A stretch of 64,000 bases of DNA, from positions 1 to 64,000 of the forward strand of contig CABIZD010000002.1 in the NCBI GenBank assembly GCA_902363125.1, read 5' to 3'. The notes under the pieces are model-generated. The model was not told the DNA's origin and did not search any database. It was given only the letters and a program-made list of their open reading frames with translations. Origin of the DNA: Coriobacteriaceae bacterium (GTDB lineage Bacteria > Actinomycetota > Coriobacteriia > Coriobacteriales > Coriobacteriaceae). This document shows positions 52,306 through 60,761 of the stretch, in pieces. How positions within the stretch are numbered: the stretch's first letter is position 1; each line of letters begins with the position of its first letter. A program made the translations under genes and the position numbers.

Positions 52306-53171
52306 GACAGGCCCTCCATATTCAAAAATGGTGAGGGGTCATCAAAGTACTTTGACACCAGGCGTTCCATGGTGCCATCGGCAAGCATTTCTTGGTAGGC
52401 ATGGGTGAGTTTAACGTCGATACCGCGCGTGTCGTTGATATCGAAAGCGGTGCCCAAACCAACCTCCAGCAGCGGCTCGTTCAGAATGCGATACGTCACG
52501 CCATAGTCTTTTTCATAGGTGAGCAGCGAGGACTCATGTGCGGCGATAGCGTCGACCAGGCCCTCGACGAGCGCCGGGTTCAGGTATGAGCGGTCCGAGA
52601 AGCTGTAGAGCCCCTTGATTTGCGGAACCTTTCCATTGGTACGGTTGAGCAAAATGCCCTCGGGCTTGGTGGTGGACTGCACCCCCACGACCCTGCCCTC
52701 AAGATCGGCGAGCGTGTAGATGTCGCTTTCGGGATTGACCGCGACCACCTGGCGGCTCGCAAGGTACGGACCGGCCCAGCGATACTCGCTTTCGCGACCC
52801 GTCATACTAAAGCTACCCATGACACAATCGAGCTCGCCGCTCGCCAGCAGCTCTTTCTTCTTTTCCCAGTCGATCAGCTGGTATTTTGGCTTGTAACCAA
52901 TGCGGGCCAAAGCCTCGGTCAATATCTCGACATCCAGGCCAACGATATCGCCGTACTCATCGGTATACACAAACGGTGGATAGAGGTCGCTTCCGACGTT
53001 GAGCGTCTTAAGGTCGTCGTCTTTGACTTGCGAGGCGTCCAGTTCTTCTAATGCAGACGTCGAGGCTCCGTCATTCGACCCGGAACAGCCGGCTATCGCT
53101 ACGACAAAGGCACACGCTACCGCAAGCGCACCAAACAACGATATGGCAACCGAGCGGCGAGGTCTTTTCAT
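52302..53171 (-). CDS. Solute-binding lipoprotein, family 3, coupled to a sensor kinase
   Basis: 289-residue lipoprotein with lipobox AIAGC near residue 29 and an SBP_bac_3 domain (LNVGSDLYPPFVYTDEYGDIVGLDVEILTEALARIG, key part YPPFVYTD; VMGSFSMTGRESEYRWAGPYL; VVGVQSTTKPE). No ABC transporter permease or ATPase is nearby; instead the hybrid kinase gene overlaps its 3' end, so it probably serves as the ligand receptor of the sensor. Confidence 0.85.
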   Translation of the reverse strand: MKRPRRSVAISLFGALAVACAFVVAIAGCSGSNDGASTSALEELDASQVKDDDLKTLNVGSDLYPPFVYTDEYGDIVGLDVEILTEALARIGYKPKYQLIDWEKKKELLASGELDCVMGSFSMTGRESEYRWAGPYLASRQVVAVNPESDIYTLADLEGRVVGVQSTTKPEGILLNRTNGKVPQIKGLYSFSDRSYLNPALVEGLVDAIAAHESSLLTYEKDYGVTYRILNEPLLEVGLGTAFDINDTRGIDVKLTHAYQEMLADGTMERLVSKYFDDPSPFLNMEGLS

Positions 53172-53265
53172 CGAGCTCCAGACGATCCTGCTTACAGACT
53201 CAAATGGTTAAAAATAATAGCAAATGAAACCACTCGAGCGCCCAATGGTTACAGACGCTTTACCC

Positions 53266-53303
53266 TGCGGGGCCTTCTAGCCGACTTGGCAGAAGGCCCC
53301 GCA
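53266..53303. terminator. Hairpin terminator downstream of the aminotransferase gene
   Basis: A 13-bp stem (53266-53278 with 53291-53303, TGCGGGGCCTTCT). It follows the stop of the C-S lyase gene on the - strand. Confidence 0.75.
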
Positions 53304-53315
53304 TGCAGCGCACAC

Positions 53316-54530
53316 TTACCGTGCGTTAAAAACGTAGCGGTCCAGGCGGTCGCACGCTTCCCTTACGCGCGAAAGCGGCAGCGCCAGATTCACGCGAATG
53401 TGGCAGGGCCCGTGGAACGGGCGGCCGTCCTGATACCCCACGCCCACGCGCGCCCCCTCGTCGAGCAGCCACTGAATATCGCGGCCATGCTCGCGGCACC
53501 ACTCGGTGCAGTCCAGAAACACCATGTAGGTACCCTGCGGACGCGAATAGGACACGCCCGCAAAATGCTTGTCCACGTAATTGCAGAAGTAGTCGACGTT
53601 GCCCTCGATGACCTCATTGAGCTCATCGAGCCACTCGTAGCCCTGCTGCTGGTAGGCACCGATAAGCGCATGCATGGAGATGACGTTCATCTCGTTGTAG
53701 CGGGTCTTGTTGGACACGGCGCACACGCGGTCGCGCAGCGTCTCGTTATAGATGATGTGGTAGCTGCCGACCAGGCCCGCCAGGTTAAACGTCTTGCTGG
53801 GCGCGTAGAGGGCAACCGTGCGCATGCGGGCATCTTCGCTCACCGACTGCGTCGGGATATGCTTGTGACCAGGCAGGATGATATCGGACCAAATCTCATC
53901 CGAGATCACCACGCAATCGTGCTGGCGATAGATGTCCATGGCACGTTCGATCTCGTCGCGCTCCCATACGCGGCCGCAGGGATTGTGCGGCGAGCAGAAC
54001 ACCGCGGCATGGATGTGATTTTGGGCGAGCTTGCGCTCCATGTCCTCAAAGTCCATGCGCCACACGCCCTGGTCGTCGAGCCTAAGCGGGCTGTGGACAA
54101 TGCGATAGCCCGCGGCTTCGATGGACTTGGTGAAACCAATGTAGGTGGGGCTATGGACCAGCACCGCATCGCCCGGCTGGACATACGCGCGCAACGTCGA
54201 CACGACACCGCCCAGCACGCCGTTTTCGTAGCCGATATGCTCCGGCGCCAAGCCCTCAACGCCGTTGCGACGGCTCTGCCATTCGATGATGCGGTCGAAG
54301 TACTCGGGGCGCGGATTGAAATAGCCAAACATGGGGTGCTGGGCGCGCTGAATGATGTACTCCTGGACCGTGGGCACCGTGGCAAAGTTCATGTCCGCCA
54401 CCCACATGGGGATGCGGTCGAAGCCCTCGTCGGGTGCGTTCGGAGCCATGCCGGGGATCTCGCCCCAGGAGTCAACGGCGATGGCGTCCATGCCGTGGCG
54501 GTCGATGATTGAAGTGAAGTCGTATTTCAT
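53316..54530 (-). CDS. PatB/MalY-type PLP-dependent C-S lyase
   Basis: 404-residue fold-type I aminotransferase-like enzyme. Signatures are WVADMNFATVPTVQEYI, YENGVLGGV, CSPHNPCGRVW, ISDEIWSD and the PLP lysine in APSKTFNLAGL. PatB/MalY proteins cleave cystathionine or cysteine conjugates to thiol, pyruvate and ammonia. Normal length. Start 54530 follows GGGAG. Confidence 0.88.
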   Translation of the reverse strand: MKYDFTSIIDRHGMDAIAVDSWGEIPGMAPNAPDEGFDRIPMWVADMNFATVPTVQEYIIQRAQHPMFGYFNPRPEYFDRIIEWQSRRNGVEGLAPEHIGYENGVLGGVVSTLRAYVQPGDAVLVHSPTYIGFTKSIEAAGYRIVHSPLRLDDQGVWRMDFEDMERKLAQNHIHAAVFCSPHNPCGRVWERDEIERAMDIYRQHDCVVISDEIWSDIILPGHKHIPTQSVSEDARMRTVALYAPSKTFNLAGLVGSYHIIYNETLRDRVCAVSNKTRYNEMNVISMHALIGAYQQQGYEWLDELNEVIEGNVDYFCNYVDKHFAGVSYSRPQGTYMVFLDCTEWCREHGRDIQWLLDEGARVGVGYQDGRPFHGPCHIRVNLALPLSRVREACDRLDRYVFNAR

Positions 54531-54642
54531 GCTGAGCTCCCGTGCGAAGCGGATTGTTTTGGTAGGCGTTATTGTCCACCAGCGCGGGCGGTTTTGGCAT
54601 GGGTTTTGGTCTTGAATTTGGCGGGGTCGGACGAATCGCCGG

Positions 54643-55380
54643 TTAGTCCTGCGCCTCTTTGACGGCGACCACCGTTAGCCTGGTTCCGTCAACGGTAAAA
54701 GACACGTCGAGTCCGGCGTATGCCAAGTGATAAACGCGGTTTGGCTCGTGCTTGCTGCCTGCGCGGCGCGGATCTTGGCGAAGGACCTCGACCAGGCCGG
54801 GGAGCTTTGCGGGCGGGACCATGTCCTGCAGCGTTTGCGGGAGCTCGACATCGAGCTTTTGCCACGGCGCATCCTCAATCCAGCCACCAGTCGCATCCGG
54901 GTGACAGTCTGCAAACGGAATGTAGGGCTTGATGTCATAGATGGGCGTGCCGTCGCGCAGATCGGCCCCCAGCACATGGATGATGGGGCCATCGTCGGTA
55001 AGCTCGACGCGGTCGAGCTTGACGCAGGTGAGCCCGATGGGATTAGGGCGAAACGGACTGCGCGTGGCAAAGACGCCCACACGCTCGGCTCCGCCCAGAC
55101 GCGGCGGACGCACGGTTTTCGACCACTTGGCATTAGTTCCGGACCTGTCCTGCGACTTGGCATCGGCGGCTATGTCCTTAGCCGTGCCGCCGGGCGTGCC
55201 GTTTTCAAAACGCCACAGCAGCCATAGGTGAGAGAAGGAGTCCAGGCCCTCAACCGCTGCATTGGAGGCAAATTCCGGCTCAAAAACGATACGTCCCTGC
55301 AGATGAGGCGCCAAAAAGCTGTTGCGTGGAATGCCGAACTTCTGCGGCAGATCGGTATGTATGTGTGCAATAGGTTCCAT
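54643..55380 (-). CDS. trmO: tRNA (t6A37) N6-methyltransferase
   Basis: 245-residue TsaA/TrmO protein that methylates the threonylcarbamoyladenosine at position 37 of tRNA-Thr. Family motifs: FSHLWLLWRF, ATRSPFRPNPIGLT, DLRDGTPIYDIKPYIP and a C-terminal domain ending NRVYHLAYAG. The start is uncertain: ATG 55380 and ATG 55389 both lack an obvious ribosome binding site. Confidence 0.85.
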   Translation of the reverse strand: MEPIAHIHTDLPQKFGIPRNSFLAPHLQGRIVFEPEFASNAAVEGLDSFSHLWLLWRFENGTPGGTAKDIAADAKSQDRSGTNAKWSKTVRPPRLGGAERVGVFATRSPFRPNPIGLTCVKLDRVELTDDGPIIHVLGADLRDGTPIYDIKPYIPFADCHPDATGGWIEDAPWQKLDVELPQTLQDMVPPAKLPGLVEVLRQDPRRAGSKHEPNRVYHLAYAGLDVSFTVDGTRLTVVAVKEAQD

Positions 55381-55521
55381 GCCGGTCATTGTACGGCATG
55401 GAGGCGTGGGACGTTGTACGCAATTCTTCGCCGCGGCCCCCGTCGCGCAACCAACGGTTGCTTGGAAGGGCACCTGCCGCCGCGTATGCTTAAAGCCAAC
55501 AACCAGCAGAAAGGAGCCGTT

Positions 55522-56349
55522 ATGGCCTTCGCAGAAAAGCTCATTGCTGTCCGTCGCGCCCATCATCTTACCCAAGAGCAACTCGCCGCCAAGCTCTTCG
55601 TCACACGCCAAGCCGTCAGCCGTTGGGAACGCGGCGAAGTCACACCGGGCATCGACATGATGAAGCTCATTGCCGCCGTGACCGGCGAGCCGCTGTCTCA
55701 CCTGCTCGAAATGCCCGAGCACTATTGCCAGAGCTGCGGCATGATACTCACGCCCGACGACTGCGGCACCGACGCCACGGGCGCCACGACCGACCATTAC
55801 TGCAAGTGGTGCTACGACCACGGCAAGTACACCTACGACACCACCATGGAGGCAATGATCGAGGATTGTGCCCCGCGGCTGGCACAAAACACCGGCATGT
55901 CGCTCGACGAAGCCGTCTCGCTCATGGGCGCCGTCCTGCCACAACTGGAGCGCTGGCGCACCGTGCAGGAAAACGAGGAGCGCTACGGCGCCGAAGCACG
56001 GGCGCGCTATGGCGATGAGGCTATCGATGCAGCAAACGAAACGTTACTGGACATGGATCCTCAGACATGGAACGACATGAAAGAACTCGAGCGCGCTATT
56101 CTGGGTCAGCTCTCGATTGCCATGGGCGACGGCGATCCAAAGAGCAGCGAGGCCCAAAAACTTGTTGCGATGCATCGTCGTTGGATTGGCCTCAACTGGG
56201 GAAGCGAACCCCAAGACGAGGCATACCTGGGGCTCGCTCACGGCTATCTTGCCGACCAGCGCTTTGTTTACTACTACGACAAGCCCTGCGGCGCCGGGGC
56301 CACAGCGTTTCTGGTCCAAGCAATCGAGTCATCGCTGACGCGCGCATAG
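55522..56349 (+). CDS. XRE regulator with zinc ribbon and TipAS ligand-binding domain
   Basis: 275-residue protein. Residues 1-66 are an XRE helix-turn-helix (LTQEQLAAKLFVTRQAVSRWERGEV). Residues about 74-112 are a putative zinc ribbon with CQSCGMIL and CKWCYDHG. The C-terminal part is TipAS-like (ARYGDEAIDAANETLLDMD; HRRWIGLNWG; LAHGYLADQRFVYYYDK), the domain that traps thiopeptide antibiotics in TipA regulators, where it is normally fused to a MerR head. Here an XRE head replaces MerR. Start 55522 follows AAAGGAG. Confidence 0.83.
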   Translation: MAFAEKLIAVRRAHHLTQEQLAAKLFVTRQAVSRWERGEVTPGIDMMKLIAAVTGEPLSHLLEMPEHYCQSCGMILTPDDCGTDATGATTDHYCKWCYDHGKYTYDTTMEAMIEDCAPRLAQNTGMSLDEAVSLMGAVLPQLERWRTVQENEERYGAEARARYGDEAIDAANETLLDMDPQTWNDMKELERAILGQLSIAMGDGDPKSSEAQKLVAMHRRWIGLNWGSEPQDEAYLGLAHGYLADQRFVYYYDKPCGAGATAFLVQAIESSLTRA

Positions 56350-56401
56350 ACTGCAGCGGCTTTGGGTATTTCAATCGAAACCTCAACCGATTGGAGACAC
56401 C

Positions 56402-56647
56402 ATGGCTACTGATCATGAGCTCGTGTTGTACGTTATGACCGGCTGCCCGTATTGCATAAAGGTCAAGCGCTTTTTGGCCGATAACGGCGTGACCATCCCC
56501 GAGCGCAATATCTCGACCGACCCCGATGCCGAGCAGACGCTCATCGCCGTCGGCGGAAAGCGCCAGGTTCCCTGCCTATTCATCGACGGCAAACCGCTCT
56601 ACGAATCGAGTGACATCATCGCGTGGGTACAGAAGAACCTGCTCTAG
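56402..56647 (+). CDS. Glutaredoxin-like protein
   Basis: 81-residue glutaredoxin with active-site CPYC at residues about 15-18, the cis-proline in RQVPCLFIDG and the C-terminal ESSDIIAWVQ. It probably reduces protein disulfides or binds an iron-sulfur cluster. It follows the XRE-TipAS gene by 52 bases. Confidence 0.87.
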   Translation: MATDHELVLYVMTGCPYCIKVKRFLADNGVTIPERNISTDPDAEQTLIAVGGKRQVPCLFIDGKPLYESSDIIAWVQKNLL

Positions 56648-56648
56648 C

Positions 56649-56710
56649 ACTCATTGGGGACGCACTTAAATGAGTAGTTCCACTCATTGGGGACGTACTT
56701 AAATGAGTAG
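56649..56710. repeat. Two direct copies of the TCATTGGGGACG repeat
   Basis: ACTCATTGGGGACGCACTT... (56649-56675) and CACTCATTGGGGACGTACTT... (56681-56710) are two palindromic copies in the same orientation, unlike the inverted composites at 46558, 58952 and 63200. Confidence 0.82.
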
Positions 56711-56737
56711 GTAGGAATTCAGTTTCTCATATTTATA

Positions 56738-56765
56738 GAACATACGTTTGCTTATATGCTATACT
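56738..56765 (+). promoter_or_regulatory. LexA-type SOS box overlapping a promoter
   Basis: GAACATACGTTT at 56738-56749 matches the Gram-positive LexA consensus GAAC-RNRY-GTTY in every position. It lies at the -35 position of a -10 element TATACT (56760-56765). The transcript would run toward the 428-residue protein gene at 56966. Confidence 0.6.
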
Positions 56766-56811
56766 CGCCTCAAGGCATGAGACTGGTCGAGAGATCCCGC
56801 GGAGGTCCCCA

Positions 56812-56841
56812 ATGACACGCTGGAGCGAGCTCGGTAAGTAA
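56812..56841 (+). other. Possible 9-codon leader peptide
   Basis: ATG-ACA-CGC-TGG-AGC-GAG-CTC-GGT-AAG-TAA, preceded by GGAGGT with a 5-base spacing, about 45 bases after the predicted transcription start of the LexA-box promoter. It may be a leader peptide or the ribosome binding site and first codons of a gene that has been lost. No evidence of translation. Confidence 0.25.
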
Positions 56842-56965
56842 GATCGGTGGTTACTGCACTCGTCCATCTCAGACAGGTTGCGCTCCTGTTCGCCGTCGCC
56901 ATCAAAGAACGGCACTCACAACCAAACGTTTCCGTTATCCGTGAGTCACACAGGAGTGCATCGTT

Positions 56966-58252
56966 ATGGCTAAAAAGATTCCAACCCTTTCACCCGACAT
57001 TATTTCAAACACCTGCTCAGATATCAGCAGGATTGTCGAGGCCAAACACCTCGGCCAGAAAGGTATCAACCATGAGACCTCCTCGGAAGGGGCTCTGCTC
57101 ATCGGGCGCCGTCTCGAGCAAGAGATTGCCGGATACCCCATCTCCAATCTCAATGGCTTACTCTCGCCCATCGCTTGCCACCTCAAGCAGCACTTTAGCC
57201 CAAGCCTGGGCCCGACTTATCTCAAGCGTTGCATAAAGCTCGCACGAATTGTTCCGGAAGACATGGGTTTTCGACCGGAGCTTGATCTGGAACACTATCA
57301 GTCGCTCGCTCACATCGCCGACAAAGATCTGCGCATAGATCTGATGAACGTTGCCGCGGATAACCATTGGAGCGCGTTGCGCATCGATCGTCATGCCCGC
57401 TATCGAAGTCCGCAGGACACTTTGGATGCTTGGGAGCGCCGTGTGCTTGAATCAAATCAAGAAGTACGGCGCTTCGCCCGCGCCTACACAGATGCCTGTG
57501 GAATCATTTCACTCGATGAACTTATTGAGCTCTACAACTCCTGTGCCCCCAATCCAGTCTCGAGATTTGAGATAAATGAGACTATTTGGCAAATCAGGAA
57601 CGAATCAGGACAAATCGACAATCCCTGCATTATATCCAGAGATAGAAAACTCTATCTCATAGCGCCAGAGCTCGATGACGCTGTTGATGAAGCCCCTTAT
57701 TACTATGATGACTACGGATACTCCTATCGAAAATATGAACGGCGCAGCGAATACACCGGTGAGATGCGCGCGCTGCGCGAACGGCGCGTTGGCATCAGAG
57801 TAGCAGCCATCTTCGCCGGTCACGAACGTCTTCCAATCAGAAGGCTCAGCTATGACGAAGTCATCTGCGGGCATATAAAGTGCAGTCGATCTGTCGAACG
57901 ACTCAAGCAGTACGTCCTGAGAGACCCTGAGCTCAAGGCATCTGATTTCCATGCAAGAGAAGATGAGTTCGATTTCATCATGACAAAGCTTTTGCGTTCC
58001 GTTGGACTCAACGGTATGCCGACAGCCCAGCAAATTGCCGAAGACGCAGCTTTCTTATTGATTGTCGTACGACCCGAGCTTTATGAACGCAAGAAAACAC
58101 CCGAGGTCTCCAAGCTCCTCTTGATAATCTATGAAGACGCTCCCCTCTGGGAGTTCAACGGACGCTCACATTCCGAGCTGAGAAGCGAAGAAGTGCTGGA
58201 GCCTCCGGTGCCAATTTCACATCGAGAAGTCCAATCAAAACAGGCCGCTTAA
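56966..58252 (+). CDS. Unrecognised 428-residue protein behind a LexA-type box
   Basis: No family is recognised. The N-terminal 100 residues are helical (DIISNTCSDISRIVEAKHLGQKG); the middle contains WERRVLESNQEVRRFARAY and an acidic, tyrosine-rich stretch (DAVDEAPYYYDDYGYSYRK near residues 230-260); the C-terminus has RSVGLNGMPTAQQIAEDAAF. No signal peptide or membrane helix is seen. ATG 56966 is ten bases after AGGAG. Its base composition is less GC-rich than most neighbours. The only promoter-like element in the 318 bases upstream overlaps a LexA-type box, so it may be damage-induced. Confidence 0.6.
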   Translation: MAKKIPTLSPDIISNTCSDISRIVEAKHLGQKGINHETSSEGALLIGRRLEQEIAGYPISNLNGLLSPIACHLKQHFSPSLGPTYLKRCIKLARIVPEDMGFRPELDLEHYQSLAHIADKDLRIDLMNVAADNHWSALRIDRHARYRSPQDTLDAWERRVLESNQEVRRFARAYTDACGIISLDELIELYNSCAPNPVSRFEINETIWQIRNESGQIDNPCIISRDRKLYLIAPELDDAVDEAPYYYDDYGYSYRKYERRSEYTGEMRALRERRVGIRVAAIFAGHERLPIRRLSYDEVICGHIKCSRSVERLKQYVLRDPELKASDFHAREDEFDFIMTKLLRSVGLNGMPTAQQIAEDAAFLLIVVRPELYERKKTPEVSKLLLIIYEDAPLWEFNGRSHSELRSEEVLEPPVPISHREVQSKQAA

Positions 58253-58309
58253 CCCTATTAACTGCTTGCATTTTTGTCTACAAAACTGTATACAAAAAGA
58301 GAGGCCCTT

Positions 58310-58576
58310 ATGGAGCTCATCGCAATCCACCCCCATGCCCTCAAACACGGGCTGACGGAGACGGATATTAGATGCGCCTGGAACTCCGCTTTCGCATGGC
58401 TCAGGCGTGATCTTGAAAATGGAGGCATCGATTACGTTCTCGTTGGACTTGATGGAAGAAACCGTCTTATGGAGCTCATCGCTCGATGTTGCCCCGATCG
58501 AGATGGTTACATCATTTACCACGCCCTTGTCCCTCCTACGCGCAAGGTGCTCAGAGAAATCGGGGTCGATCGATAG
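58310..58576 (+). CDS. Predicted toxin of a type II toxin-antitoxin pair (BrnT-like)
   Basis: 88-residue protein whose pattern HALKHGLTETDIRCAW, VGLDGRNRLMELIARC and GYIIYHALVPPTRKVL recalls BrnT/DUF4258-type RNases (short strand, regulator loop, C-terminal PTxK helix). ATG 58310 follows AGAGAGG. The gene ends eight bases before a small DNA-binding protein gene, the toxin-first order of brnTA and higBA loci. Toxicity is inferred from this context and shape. Confidence 0.6.
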   Translation: MELIAIHPHALKHGLTETDIRCAWNSAFAWLRRDLENGGIDYVLVGLDGRNRLMELIARCCPDRDGYIIYHALVPPTRKVLREIGVDR

Positions 58577-58584
58577 GAGGCGCT

Positions 58585-58851
58585 ATGGACGCTAAGCAGC
58601 TCGAGAAGATGATGGGGTTTGCTCCCGGAGAGCTGGAAAAGGCCGCAGAGGCATACGAAAAAGATGAGTGGCCAAAGGGTCGCACCATCAAGTTGGGAAG
58701 GCCGCCGATCTCCGATGAGCCAAGCGTTGTTTTGTCGGCACGCGTGGGTGAATCGGTTCTTGAAGCGTTTGACGCAAAGGCAAGGCGTCACGGGCAAACA
58801 CGCACGGAGCGACTCAGAGAGCTCATTACGCTCGATGCAATGATCGCCTAG
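58585..58851 (+). CDS. Predicted antitoxin, ribbon-helix-helix type
   Basis: 88-residue protein with a charged N-terminus (LEKAAEAYEKDEWPKGR) that could cover the toxin and a C-terminal ribbon-helix-helix (VVLSARVGESVLEAFDAKARRHGQTRTERLREL). ATG 58585 follows AGGAGG. The order and spacing support a toxin-antitoxin operon with the preceding gene; autoregulation by the RHH domain is likely. A strong terminator follows. Confidence 0.65.
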   Translation: MDAKQLEKMMGFAPGELEKAAEAYEKDEWPKGRTIKLGRPPISDEPSVVLSARVGESVLEAFDAKARRHGQTRTERLRELITLDAMIA

Positions 58852-58869
58852 CCCCCGCCGAGCCAAACA

Positions 58870-58932
58870 TGTACGCCAGCATCCAAAGTCGACATTTTTC
58901 GACATCTTTGGATGCTGGCGTACAGCTTTTTT
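58870..58932 (+). terminator. Strong terminator after the toxin-antitoxin pair
   Basis: A 19-bp perfect stem (58870-58888 with 58906-58924, TGTACGCCAGCATCCAAAG), inner TCGACA/TTTTTCGA and a trailing CTTTTTTG. Confidence 0.9.
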
Positions 58933-58951
58933 GCGTGGGTCCCTCACAACC

Positions 58952-59007
58952 GCTCATTGGGGACGCACTTAAATGAGTAGTCGTTTAAGAACGTCCCCAA
59001 CGACTAC
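58952..59007. repeat. Composite repeat, TCATTGGGGACG family, copy 3
   Basis: CTCATTGGGGACGCACTTAA-type palindrome followed by an inverted half (TTAAGAACGTCCCCAACGACT). It lies just after the terminator and before the end of the radical SAM gene. Confidence 0.8.
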
Positions 59008-59024
59008 CCGATGACACGGCGATC

Positions 59025-60071
59025 CTATTCCTCGATCTCTTTCCAGCACTGAGGATCGGCTTCGTACATATCGCCTGTGTAGCCATACGTCACAGCGGGG
59101 CAGCCTCGGCACCAGCCGAAAAGCTCGCATTTGGAGCACTTCTTGAACTTTTTAAAGTCGCGCTTTGCCTCCATCTGCGGCGAAAAGAACAGCTCCTCGA
59201 GCGTGTTCTCGGCAACGTTGCCCACCTTGCTCTCCATGCGACGACATGCATAGACGTCGCCCGTAGGCAGCACCGTCATATGGCCCGTACCGCAATGGCA
59301 GCCGTCATAGATCATGCCGGGCTTGGCGCTCGTGGGGATGGTGAACTTGCCCTGCTCCCACAAAAGAAGCGTCCACAGGTGATCTTTGAGCTGGAAGAAC
59401 GTTTTGCAGCCCGCAGCCTGGTGAAACTCCATACGCTCTTGCGCGGCCAGCAACGCGTCGCGATATTCCAGCGGCTCCAGATGGAACTCATCGCGCTTTT
59501 GGCCCGAGGTGGGACAGTATCGTCCAAAAGCGAACACGTCGACTTCGAGACTTGCCACAAGGTCAATGAGCTGCGGCAGCTCGGCGGCATTCATGCTCGA
59601 AACCGTGTTCATAACGGCAACCCAGATACCTGCGCGCTTAAGGCACCCAATCGCACGCAAGGTCTCGGCAAACGAACCAGGCTTACGGAAGTAATCGTGC
59701 GTTTTCTCGAGTCCATCGAGCGAAAGCTGGTATTTGCGGCACCCCAACTCTTTCATGCGGGCGCAAACCTCGTCGGTCAGATGAAACGGATTGCCCATTA
59801 CGCACCACATAAAACCCCGCTCGTGCAAAAGCTCGGCAAGGCGCCAAAAATCGGGATGAAGAATGGGGTCGCCGCCCGTAACGTAAAAGTACGGCTGACG
59901 ACCGATGCGCTCGCAGAGGGCCTGGGCCTGATCGACGACCTCGACCATCTGCTCCGACGTCATTCGCTTAAAACCAGCGCAGGCACCGTTGGCGAATATA
60001 TAGCAATGTTTGCAACGCTGATCGCATTCATCCGTAATATGCCACTGGAAGGAAAACGCAGGCTTTTGCAT
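59025..60071 (-). CDS. Radical SAM-SPASM peptide maturase, ACGX system
   Basis: 348-residue radical SAM enzyme predicted to modify the cysteine-rich peptide encoded two genes upstream. The [4Fe-4S]/SAM site is CDQRCKHCY near residue 17, followed by YVTGGDPILH. The C-terminal SPASM region binds auxiliary clusters: CHCGTG, CRRM, CSKCELFGWCRGCP and a late Cys. No RRE (peptide-recognition) domain is evident. The start at 60071 follows AAGGGAG; an upstream in-frame TTG is less likely. Last gene of the precursor-flavin/ferredoxin-maturase unit. The chemistry installed by ACGX maturases is not known to me; thioether or Cys-derived crosslinks are plausible. Confidence 0.83.
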   Translation of the reverse strand: MQKPAFSFQWHITDECDQRCKHCYIFANGACAGFKRMTSEQMVEVVDQAQALCERIGRQPYFYVTGGDPILHPDFWRLAELLHERGFMWCVMGNPFHLTDEVCARMKELGCRKYQLSLDGLEKTHDYFRKPGSFAETLRAIGCLKRAGIWVAVMNTVSSMNAAELPQLIDLVASLEVDVFAFGRYCPTSGQKRDEFHLEPLEYRDALLAAQERMEFHQAAGCKTFFQLKDHLWTLLLWEQGKFTIPTSAKPGMIYDGCHCGTGHMTVLPTGDVYACRRMESKVGNVAENTLEELFFSPQMEAKRDFKKFKKCSKCELFGWCRGCPAVTYGYTGDMYEADPQCWKEIEE

Positions 60072-60116
60072 CGTGGGGCTCCCTTGGTCGATGTTCAAAT
60101 TGATGACGGTATTGGG

Positions 60117-60737
60117 CTACAGGCGCTCAACGGCGCCGACGGGGCAATTCTCTTCACAGGCGCCACAGTGCAAGCAGTGCCCAGGCTCTATGCGATACGA
60201 GTCACCCGGCTCGATGCACTTCTGCGGACAGTGCTCAAGACAGGCACCGCAACCGATACACGCATCGGAATCAATACGAAAACCCTTAACGGGCGCGGGC
60301 GCCATGTCCTCGTCTAGGGTAAAGACAGCGCGCTCAATAGGACGAACCCCCAGGTTAAAGTAGTCGAGCACGATGTTTTCGACCTTAAAGATAATGTTGA
60401 TATCACGCGTATCACCGGGATAAACGTTGGCAAGATACGGCTGCTCGGCATAAATAACGTCACGCCAGTAAACTTGCTCGGAATCCAAGGCGGGAGTGGC
60501 AACGCCGGACATGCGGATCATTTCGTTAAACCGCGTGTGGACGAGCGTTTGGACGCGCCCATCGGCCATAAGCTGGCGGGCCATCTCCTTGCCGCGCGCC
60601 GTGAGGAAGTAGATGGCGCGGGACTCGTAATGTACAGCGCTCACGCAGCGAATTTGCGGCGCGCCATTTTCGTCCACAGTTGCCAGCGAGAGTGTCCCGG
60701 CAAGCTGCATCTTCTTGAGACAAGTCTGAGCATCCAT
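60117..60737 (-). CDS. PNPOx-like flavin domain fused to 2[4Fe-4S] ferredoxin
   Basis: 206-residue two-domain redox protein. Residues 1-135 form a PNPOx-like flavin split barrel (LSLATVDENGAPQIRCVSAVHYESRAIYFLTARGKEM, key part GAPQIRCVSAVHY). Residues about 155-206 carry two clusters, CIGCGACLEHCP and CLHCGACEENCP. Between the precursor and maturase genes it probably supplies electrons to the radical SAM enzyme or reduces the peptide's cysteines. Start 60737; 24 bases after the precursor stop. Confidence 0.83.
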   Translation of the reverse strand: MDAQTCLKKMQLAGTLSLATVDENGAPQIRCVSAVHYESRAIYFLTARGKEMARQLMADGRVQTLVHTRFNEMIRMSGVATPALDSEQVYWRDVIYAEQPYLANVYPGDTRDINIIFKVENIVLDYFNLGVRPIERAVFTLDEDMAPAPVKGFRIDSDACIGCGACLEHCPQKCIEPGDSYRIEPGHCLHCGACEENCPVGAVERL

Positions 60738-60761
60738 TACGAGTCCCCTCCTAGCGATTGC

